This document shows positions 56,522 through 64,000 of a stretch of 64,000 nt of DNA, piece by piece. Source of the DNA: Corynespora cassiicola (Eukaryota > Ascomycota > Dothideomycetes > Pleosporales > Corynesporascaceae). The notes below the pieces were generated by a model. That model saw only the letters and a list, made by a program, of their open reading frames with translations. It was not told the DNA's origin and did not search any database. The first letter of the stretch is position 1; each line of letters starts with the position of its first letter. Both the position numbers and the translations under genes were made by a program. Where the stretch lies: the NCBI GenBank assembly GCA_022059125.1, contig JAEUWY010000001.1, positions 4,030,001-4,094,000 of the forward strand, read 5' to 3'.

Positions 56522-57451
56522 ATGGGCAAGAAGAAGCATGGAAGAGGCGAATACAACGACTTTCTGGACGGAGAAAAGCTGCGAGACAATGCCCAAGTCC
56601 GCACAAGCCTGTCGGGTAGCCAGCAGCCACCACCACCTTCTTCACGCCAAGACCGGGGACCAAAGGGAGGTTCCACCAAGCCGCCTCTGACGCATTTCCT
56701 GTGCCTACCGCTTGTCAACGACGCGAGTAGGCCGCAGCTCGAGCGTGGGTTGCAGAGCCTGAGGGAGAGGCTTGGAGGGGATCGTTTGCCCACGGTACCC
56801 ATGAAGGCTGTGCGACCGTTGGGGACATTGCATCTGACCTTGGGCGTCATGTCCCTCGATGAACAAGGTCTCGAAAGGGCACGGCAGATACTCCAGGAAC
56901 TGGACCTCCGTGAATTATTACACACTGCAACCGCCATCAAGGAGGCCGAACGAGCCGCGGAAAGTGGTGCCGTGGCGGAGAACCTGAATGCAGCCGCACT
57001 TCCGAATACAGAGCCGCTCTCCATTCGTCTGAAGGGTTTAGTCCCCATGCAGACGCCACAGAAGACAAGTATCCTGTACGCCGAACCGGAGGATGGAAGC
57101 GGCAGGTTATACATGTTTGGCAGGCAGTTGAAAAAGATCTTCACCGACAATGGGCTCATGATGGAAGACTCCAGGCCTCTACGATTACACGCTACCGTCA
57201 TCAACACCATCTATGCAAAACCTCCGGGTCGTGTAGACAGGTCGCAAGGACACGGGCCGAATGCGAAAAGTTGGCGACAGTTTGATGCGACAGACTTGAT
57301 TGATGAATGGCGAGAGTTTACCTGGGCGAAAGACTTGCAGCTCGATAAAGTGCAGATATGCAAAATGGGCGCTCGGAAAATTGTCAGTGGGAGTGGGGAG
57401 GTCATAGATGAGAGATATGAAGCGGTCTGCGAGAGGGGCATCCTGGGGTGA
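56522..57451 (+). CDS. 2H phosphoesterase domain protein (AKAP7/ASCC1-like)
   Basis: 309 residues in a single exon, start MGKKKHGRGEYNDFLDGEKL. The domain carries the two His-x-Thr motifs of the 2H phosphoesterase fold: LGTLHLTLGVMSL and LRLHATVINTIY. The first begins after THFLCLPLVNDASRPQLERG, the classic opening of the AKAP7-NLS family. Between them are the helices GLERARQILQELDLRE and the strand LSIRLKGLVPM. Relatives act on 2',3'-cyclic or 2',5'-linked RNA ends or, in ASCC1, in alkylation repair; the fungal substrate is unknown. An N-terminal extension to 56192 is formally open but low-complexity. There is no separate RNA-binding KH domain as in ASCC1. Confidence 0.85.
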   Translation: MGKKKHGRGEYNDFLDGEKLRDNAQVRTSLSGSQQPPPPSSRQDRGPKGGSTKPPLTHFLCLPLVNDASRPQLERGLQSLRERLGGDRLPTVPMKAVRPLGTLHLTLGVMSLDEQGLERARQILQELDLRELLHTATAIKEAERAAESGAVAENLNAAALPNTEPLSIRLKGLVPMQTPQKTSILYAEPEDGSGRLYMFGRQLKKIFTDNGLMMEDSRPLRLHATVINTIYAKPPGRVDRSQGHGPNAKSWRQFDATDLIDEWREFTWAKDLQLDKVQICKMGARKIVSGSGEVIDERYEAVCERGILG

Positions 57452-57751
57452 ATAGAGAATGCGGCTGCATATCTGGAAATGGACTCAAGCAGTCAATCCC
57501 CGACTGCATCAAAGTAGTTTAGGCATCCCACTGCATATTTAGCATCAGGATTGAGGTGAGACCCATACACACAAGCAGTCTGGGCGCTCCACGGCTGGCC
57601 AATTCTCTTGCCAAGCCGCTAGCACGCATACGCTTAGCATCTTCATCTCCCCGGGGCAGGCCCGACGTCTAAACACAACATTTGTCTACCCACCCTCCGC
57701 CGTCGCTACTGCGCACCATTTCGGCACTGCCGGCCACCCTTTGAAATAAAC
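57452..57751. other. Short intergenic region
   Basis: 300 bp between tandem plus-strand genes. Nothing beyond presumed 3' end and promoter. Confidence 0.4.
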
Positions 57752-58790
57752 ATGCTTCCACCAGTGGACCCCACAGTCTTGCAGCAAAATCCGAATTTTG
57801 AACTCTTGTACAAAGATATTTGCACGAGGAAGTTGAACCTAGATGGCTCAAGTCGAGATACAAAGAAGCAGAAGATACACGCCGAATTGCGACAGGTTAG
57901 TGTCCTTTTCTATAATTCTCCGCCTAATGCTTAGTTCTTTCCTCCATTCGTGTGCCTTGCAGCTCTATTAGGCTGTCATGTCATTACTGACGGCTCAAAT
58001 ACTATAGAATCTTTCAACTTCCTTGACCGCCCTACATTCGAATGCCATTCTTCTAAGAACACTTTCCGATCTCCCCTCTAAGACATCGGAGCTCCCCTCG
58101 GAACTTCATTCCATGGTAGAGTTAGCTGCTGCGCAACTAGGCGGCCATATACAAGCCAATGATCGCGAAGTCTTGATCGCCGACATGTCCACCTTTCATG
58201 ACTGCATCTCCGTTATTTGCGAGGCAATGTCGAACCAACTTACCACTATTGTATCTCATCTATGCGTCATATCTGATCCTCTTAATCCACCTCAGATTAT
58301 GAGTCTCAATGCCAGAGCTGCAGGGCTCAAGGATGCAGCAACAGAAAGTCTCCCTGTCCAAATCAGCACTGCAAGCGTTGAGCTTGCAAACACAGCCTAC
58401 CAAGTTTTGAGCTTCCATCGTCAGATCCTTCAATCCTCCATTCAGCTTCTCGAACAGACCATGCACGGTTCGCTGGCACGTTCTACAAGGGCAAAAGCCG
58501 AACTATTGCATTCACGCGCCACCATCTTAGGACTGCAGGCCAAAATCCATACCTTCTCCCATCCACCCCCTCCTGACTTTGTACGCGCTCTGAAGAATTT
58601 TAGAGTCTCTCAGGGCATCAGTGAAGCGGCATTAAGGGATCGAGAGAGCCTTGCAAGACAGGCATTGAAGCTATATGAGAAGGCCGGAGAGAAAGGAATG
58701 AAGGATATTTCAAAGAGGGCAAAACACCTCAGGGATGAGATTAGACGATTGGAAAACGAGGTTGCTAGATTGGAGGGAGGCGAAGTTTAG
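57752..58790 (+). CDS. Helical coiled-coil protein, possibly augmin (HAUS) related
   Basis: 308 residues from exons 57752-57895 and 58008-58790 (intron 112 nt, GTTAGT to CTATAG, phase 0). The N-terminus MLPPVDPTVLQQNPNFELLY, then KDICTRKLNLDGS, is followed by an almost all-helical chain and a C-terminal coiled coil (ALKLYEKAGEKGMKDISKRA, KHLRDEIRRLENEVARLEG). It resembles conserved uncharacterised ascomycete proteins. The N-terminal pattern of hydrophobic residues around LQQNP recalls HAUS4 of the augmin complex, which would place it at spindle microtubules, but I hold this only weakly. No other motif, signal or membrane helix is present. Confidence 0.75.
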
Positions 58791-59108
58791 TCGCAAGATA
58801 CTATGGAGAGTTGTGTTCTAGCGCGATCCTTTCTCCTATAGGGACCGCCCACATATATCAGCTCAGCAAAAACAGCTGAAGAATACAGCACATGTAATCG
58901 TATCCGTTGCATAACTTGATTCACAAGCCTAAGTAACGGAATATGGCTACTAGAATCTGGTGCTCTCTTTGTCCGTCGCAGCCAGAGCCAAGAGTATTGC
59001 CCTTATTGGACTAGCGCGGGTACATAAGCTGACTAACTCGTACAATTGCTAATGCGCACCCACCCATTCCACCTTCCAGGCCGTTCATGTCGGACAACCC
59101 ATTTTGAA
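58791..59108. other. Intergenic, boundary to AT-richer right end
   Basis: 318 bp. From here the base composition drops in G+C compared with the preceding 10 kb. No gene or repeat seen. Confidence 0.4.
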
Positions 59109-60878
59109 ATGGACCACTCGAGGAAAGGTAAAGGCTGTTGGACTTGCAAGGGTAAACGAACTGTGCTCCTCCCTCCACTTCCCCCCCACTGACAGGCTGG
59201 CTCGATTTCCAGAGCGCAAAGTCGCCTGCGATAGACGCTCTCCGGCATGCCAAAAATGCACTATTTCAGGACGAACGTGCCACGGGTATGGTCTCAGGCT
59301 TTCCTGGCCAAAAAAGGGAGACCTCAAAAGATGTGTCGTTGCAAAGAACAATCCGTCGTCGCAGCATAGGCGTTTGGATTTCATCAATGTCTACGTGTCA
59401 GATGTAGAGTTGGTGAACCTGATGAAACGCTCAGGAAAGTGCTCCTGTACAGCTCCATTTATTTTGCTAACACCATACAGACATTGCATACTATATGACG
59501 CAGTTGCCTGAAGTTAAACGCAATCCCCGATGGATGCCTATGCCAATGAACACTTCCCAATTCGAGCTGTTCAGTTATTGTACCATGCGACCTATCATGT
59601 AACTTACTATAGTATCTAAAGCTGACTTTCTATAGACTTAAATAACATCGCGCATCAATTGGCATGTCCGCACGGCTCTCCATTAGAAACCCTTATCTTC
59701 AGAATGACATTTTCTGAAGGATCTCTTGCTTCCGTGGCATTATTGTCGGCAATCTTCGCCCTGTCTAGTTTCCAGCAACAGGACATGATATCAGCCGCAG
59801 AGTATAGAAGGAGAGCTTTGAATGCTGTGTGGGCATCTGCAGCACAACAAGCCACAGCTCAAGATGTACTGCGGCGGATTGTTTGCATGAACTTTCTAGC
59901 CATATACGAGGTAAGCAAGCGGTCCAAACTTGAGCCCTTCTGTCTTAGCTCAACGTCAATTATTGACCTTGCACCAAGCAAATTGCATGCCCAGAGTCAC
60001 CTGATGAATGGACCAGCAGCATCTTTCATTCAAAAACAGACATCATATCTGTATTCCCACTGGGAAGAATGTACCACTGTGACCTTTCTCTAATACTCGA
60101 TTGGACCTACCATTATGATCTGCTCTTCAAGTTTAATATGGGACGCTACAAGAACATGTCCCAAAAGCTGCTCAAGTGCGCAAAGAAAAAGCATATTATG
60201 TTGGCACGATCATATGGTACAAACCAGAGTCAAGTAATCTTTGCTCCCTTTCGCACCGAGTTGGTAGATCTATTCAGCTCACCATTCCAGATTGTTCCAA
60301 CTCTCGGTTGTTCTCTCGAAATCTTCCATACAATAACGTTCATCACCGACGCTGGGCTTCTGATAGAGTTGGATGGCTCGACCTTTGCCGAGAGCTTTGA
60401 CAAACTAGAACGTCGGCTCAAATACGCAGTCCAAGACTTTCACGTGGACACTAAGAACACAACCCCATGGCTCGAGAGAGAGACTGATCATGTACGCGAT
60501 ATCGCAGAATTGTATCGCCTCGCCGCTTTGATATACCTTCATCGGATTGGACGCCGGGCTCTAAAATCTGTTTATGACATCCAGCCATTCATGTCTAGTT
60601 CATTGGACATCTTGAATAGGCTCGAAACGTGCGAGCGCACACTGCCACTCTTTGTAATAGGTTGCGAGGCACAGTCAGGTGAAGCGAGGTCGGTGATACT
60701 CCGTCTTATTGGATCAACAGAGCTGGCCTTTTTCCAATGCTCCAACATGACACGTCTACGGGGGTTTTTGGAGAGATTTTGGGCTTTGGATGATTTGGAT
60801 GATTTAGAGGAGTCGAGTTATTCGGAAAAGATCACAGCTGTCTTGAGTTCAGGACAAAGTTTGCCCCCTTTTTCTTGA
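59109..60878 (+). CDS. Zn(II)2Cys6 fungal-specific transcription factor
   Basis: About 516 residues from exons 59109-59151, 59213-59446, 59481-59579, 59636-59910 and 59979-60878. The N-terminal binuclear cluster is perfect (Cys10, 13, 20, 27, 30, 37; CWTCKERKVACDRRSPACQK), split by intron 1 as is common. Then GYGLRLSWP and the Fungal_trans_2 region follow: YYMTQLPEVKRNPRWMP, ETLIFRMTFSEGSLASVALL, DEWTSSIFHSKTDIISVFPL, LILDWTYHYDLLFKF. The junction between exons 2 and 3 is the weak point: the best phase needs an intron of only 34 nt. Likely regulates a local or pathway-specific set; neighbours are an SDR and a GH78-type gene. Confidence 0.8.
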
Positions 60879-61741
60879 ATTAGTTCCTATGAACTTCGAC
60901 CGAATTGAACCCAAATGGGACAAAAAACTATACATTTATGTACTTGAGTTGGATGGGTATATATGTGCAGGTTCCTGAACATGTTTGTACAAATCAATAT
61001 GCGATCAAGTGGCTTTTTCGTTATACTAATTTACACTAAAATGATGAGATCACGGAGTAGATGGTCATTGACGCAATTGTCTTGTGCTTCATGGATTCGA
61101 TCCTAGCGTGGCGGCCATGCCCGCCTGTCTCGTCCCAGATTTAGTAATGAGAACCGCTATTTCTCAAGCGTGCCTTTGATACGAGAAGAAGCTCGGAGAA
61201 ACATGACATGGATTTTCAGTCTCATTATAAAGCATTCGGACAAAAACTTTCGTTCGTAGTGTTTTCTAGTTTGCAAGCATTCATTCTGAGAGCAACTTTT
61301 TGCGATGGTGGCGTCAAGCTAGGGATATGATTGGCTGAGTCATGCGCCAAGTAAAGCTGACAAAGTACGAGGGTGTCACAATGTAAAATCCGATGACAAA
61401 GAAAGAGTGCTACTTGGCCCTGTGTATAGCCTGAAATGGCATGGTACTTGGGATAAGCTTTGGAAAAGTGGCTGTGTGCTTGATAGAAGGTCAAGCACTC
61501 GTGGTCAGAAATGAGTGTGTGGGAGGCCTTAGAGTGTGTCAGTGGAGTTAAGGAAATAAGGATACTGTCTTATTTCATTGTTTTGACATCCCCTCTAAGT
61601 ATTAGAAATCATATAAATACCCCATGTCTCTGTATCTCAATTCTACACCACCAGCAGAGAAGGGTACCGTTGTTCAATCGGGTTCTCAAACATTTAAACA
61701 GCTACTTCACACATTCATCGCACACTTCAGCCGACTCCAAT
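60879..61741. other. Promoter region of the SDR gene
   Basis: About 860 bp, AT-rich. A TATA element is listed separately. No other gene; the minus frame 61225-61494 is not recognisable. Confidence 0.5.
61612..61619 (+). promoter_or_regulatory. TATA box of the SDR gene
   Basis: TATAAATA 123 bp upstream of the start at 61742, followed by a pyrimidine-rich likely initiation region. Confidence 0.55.
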
Positions 61742-62662
61742 ATGCCTTCCTATGTAATTGTCGGTGCTTCTCGTGGTCTCGGGGTATGTTGCGTTGAATT
61801 CAATTAACGATCGAAGACTGAAAACCCACACAGCTTCAATTCCTTCGCACACTGTCTGCCGATCCCTCCAACGTAGTTGTCGGCACAGTCCGAACCCCAT
61901 CGAGCGCGCCGGCCATCAAGAATGTGCATATTGTCGCTGCCGATCTCACAAATCCAGCATCGCTCAGCGCCGCTGCAAAGCAGACTGCTGAGATCACCGG
62001 AGGCATTGTCGACCATTTGATAATAAACGGAGCCTATATGGCAGAGAGCACTGCATTCTTTGGTCCCAAGGACTTCATCGGAAAGGAAGACACGTTCCGC
62101 ACCGAGCTGGCCAACTCCATGGACGCCAATGTCGCAGGAACTTTGTTTGCAGTCAATGCATTCGTGCCACTTGTTAAAGAAAGTAGCATCAAAAAAGTCG
62201 TAGTCATCTCGACTGGTCACGCGGATCCGCAGTCTGTTGCTGTCGCAAAAATCAAGGATGCCATCCCATATGCACTGAGTAAAATTGCGGTAAACCTACT
62301 GGTCAAGAAGCTTGCTATCGAGTATGAAGGCGATGGAATAGCATTCTTGGCTCTTTCTCCTGGGTTCGTGGATACGAGAACGGACGAAGAGGGCAATCGT
62401 GAGCATATACCTTTCCATATCTCGCCTGCGTTGGAATATATTTTTCCTAGAGATCAGACTCGCTAACATCTTCTTAGTGGACCCTAATGTCAAGGCTGCA
62501 TATGAAATGTTGACCAAGATATTCCAGGCCCTCAAACCGGATTTCAACGGCCCAATTACGCCGGTCGAGAGCATCGAGGCACAGTTGGAAGTCATCCACG
62601 GATTGAAATTTGAGCAGTCAGGTGAATTCCTGAGTCATCACGGCAACACGGAATGGCTGTGA
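61742..62662 (+). CDS. Short-chain dehydrogenase/reductase (C-factor-like)
   Basis: NAD(P)-dependent Rossmann enzyme of 263 residues from exons 61742-61783, 61834-62398 and 62478-62662. The first exon holds the cofactor loop MPSYVIVGASRGLG. The chain continues with the adenine-pocket Asp in IVAADLTNP, the INGA version of the NNAG motif, the catalytic Ser140 (KKVVVISTGHA) and the Tyr160/Lys164 pair (PYALSKIAVNLL), then LSPGFVDTRTDEEGN. The C-terminal exon codes VESIEAQLEVIHGL. Sequence type matches fungal sniffer/C-factor-like SDRs, whose substrates are mostly unknown. Between a Zn(II)2Cys6 regulator and a glycosidase gene, all on plus. Confidence 0.9.
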
Positions 62663-63307
62663 GCTCCGAGGAAGATCATCCCTGTATACTGAGATTGTAG
62701 AGTTGGACTCGGAGATCCTGATTACTAGGTATAGACACCTGGATATTTGACAGATATATAGTGGTGATGAAACTTTAATCTCAACTTGGAGTCGCTTTCC
62801 TTTTCTATAAATATAGAATTATCTTCTTTGAGTATTTTTGATAAGTTCCACAATACTGTCTTGATGAATGACAGGCTCCTGGCGGGACAGCTTCGGAGCC
62901 CATGGCTCTTATTTCGGTAATAAGACCACCACAACGCGAAATCAACCTAAACTGCTTGCAGCGTATACTTCTGGGCTTGTATTTGATTTCCTACCTAATG
63001 CTGAGGCACTAGCGAAAACACGCGCTGCTGGGGTATCATTTACACTAGATTCCTCGGCGTAAAGTCTGCCGATTCTCCCACAATCCGAACCATACATGAT
63101 CCAGTGTCTAACTTCCCCGGCTAATTCCCCGCCTCCTGCAATGTACCCCAACTTTATAGTTCCGGGCTCGGGATTTGGTAGTTACAAAATAACTCAAAGT
63201 TTCCATCGCTCGGGTCAGTTTAAGAAACAATTAGCCTAGGTCTTTTCCCGTATGGATCGCCCAAGAAGTGTGGTTTCTGCTCCAATGATTCAGGAATGTG
63301 TGAATCC
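62663..63307. other. Intergenic, AT-rich
   Basis: 645 bp. The frame 62868-63062 (64 codons) has no recognisable content. Presumably the promoter of the GH78-like gene. Confidence 0.45.
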
Positions 63308-64000
63308 ATGCAAATAGTTCGCTACCTTCTCGGCACAGCCATTTACTGTACTTTGCCAGCTTATGTGTGAGCTTTCTGTAAGACACTTATGCTAAGAACC
63401 GTTAACTAACCAACGCAGCTCGGTTGACTATGGCACCATCAACCCGTCGAGATATTATCTCGGCACAAACGTTTCCAACTCAGGCTTCGGTTCCTGGCGG
63501 AATGAAACAATTACATTGACACCATCTGCACCACTACTCGTACTCGACTTCGCTACAGAAGTAGCTGGGTTTCCCTTCTTCCATGTGTCCTCAGTGTTAG
63601 GTACAGCCCAAATTGAGATCAAATACGGCGAGGAGTTCCAATCACTATCCAATCCAAATTCTGATGGACCTTGGACCTTCTCAAATGGACTCTCAAACAC
63701 CTTCCGTGTTGAGACGCTCAACCTGACAGATCCGGGTCGGTTCGAAAGCTTCTTCATTCAAGGTGGTCAACGATGGGAGTCTGTGAGATTACTCACAAAC
63801 GAAAGTGTCTCTCTAAGCGGCGTTGGTTTCCGCGCTACGAGTCAAAATAGTGCCGTGGACAGTCTTCCTGGCCAATTAAGGACAAAAAACGACGCTTTAA
63901 ACAAAGTGTTTATCTGGGAGGTCGAGTGGTACAGGCGTCCTGCGTAGACGCTGGGAATGCACCTTCTACATGGCAGATCACCGAACATGGCGCTTTGGTG
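63308..64000 (+). CDS. GH78-like (alpha-L-rhamnosidase) gene, 5' part, apparent frameshift, cut by window
   Basis: Exon 1, 63308-63366, codes a signal peptide (MQIVRYLLGTAIYCTLPAYV). Intron GTGAGC to CGCAG. Exon 2 starts at 63419 with SVDYGTINPSRYYLGTNVSN and runs through VLDFATEVAGFPFF and QGGQRWESVRLL to NDALNK. There the reading frame goes off: homologous sequence continues in another frame (YLGGRVVQASCVDAG, NAPSTWQITEHGALV) from 63911 to the window end, while the first frame stops at 63945-63947. A single missing base within 63906-63911 explains it. The N-terminal beta-sandwich and the CVDAGNAPSTW segment match GH78 rhamnosidases, which trim plant rhamnosides outside the cell. Either a pseudogene or a sequence error. 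Confidence 0.65.

Noticed and set aside
61080..61110. tRNA B-box-like sequence (GGATTCGATCC)
   Set aside because: No matching A box at the right distance and no cloverleaf can be folded around it.

Overview
The window looks like nuclear DNA of a filamentous ascomycete (Pezizomycotina, probably a dothideomycete-type genome). Genes lie on both strands and are separated by promoters rather than run in operons. Most have one to six short introns of about 50-80 nt, with GTAAGT/GTATGT-type donors, CTGAC/CTAAC-type branch points and CAG/TAG acceptors. The proteins are typical fungal ones: exocyst SEC6, frataxin, DPH3, AP-3 sigma, PRM1, YPD1, a CYP52 P450, a Zn(II)2Cys6 regulator, and secreted esterases and glycosidases. 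I found no tRNA or rRNA gene, transposon, CRISPR array or telomere repeat. All exon coordinates are my own splice reading from sequence and coding phase.

Left third (1-27 kb): the 5' part of chromatin reader EAF3 is divergent from a Cnl2/NKP2 kinetochore gene. Next come a secreted GH5-like protein with a Cys-rich tail, a Mid2-like mucin/transmembrane protein, a TMEM135-like membrane protein, a bHLH factor behind a long GC-rich leader, peptidyl-tRNA hydrolase 2, an unrecognised protein ending in two tryptophan-rich repeats, a small GPI-type protein, SEC6/DPH3 from one bidirectional promoter, and frataxin/AP-3 sigma as another divergent pair.

Middle (27-47 kb): a CE1 acetyl xylan esterase, the cell-fusion protein PRM1, a 3.7 kb gene-poor GC-rich stretch with a TG microsatellite, an unrecognised 372-residue protein, a CYP52-type P450, an unrecognised Cys/His and RG-rich protein, an F-box-like protein, and mannose-6-phosphate isomerase divergent from a GT34 (MNN10/MNN11-type) mannosyltransferase. 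The last two belong to the beginning and end of the same mannan pathway.

Right third (47-64 kb): mitochondrial GTPase GEP3 is divergent from mitochondrial aspartate aminotransferase, which appears to contain a 3-nt microexon. A 3 kb GC-rich stretch leads to YPD1, a 2H phosphoesterase (AKAP7-like) and a coiled-coil protein. From about 58.8 kb the sequence is visibly more AT-rich and reads as accessory: a Zn(II)2Cys6 regulator, a short-chain dehydrogenase, and the start of a GH78 (alpha-L-rhamnosidase-like) gene with an apparent single-base frameshift, cut by the window end.

I did not find a convincing new multi-gene system. The best leads are the aspartate aminotransferase microexon, the tryptophan-rich repeat protein, the Glu-to-Gln change at the expected catalytic site of the GH5-like protein, and the divergent mannan gene pair.
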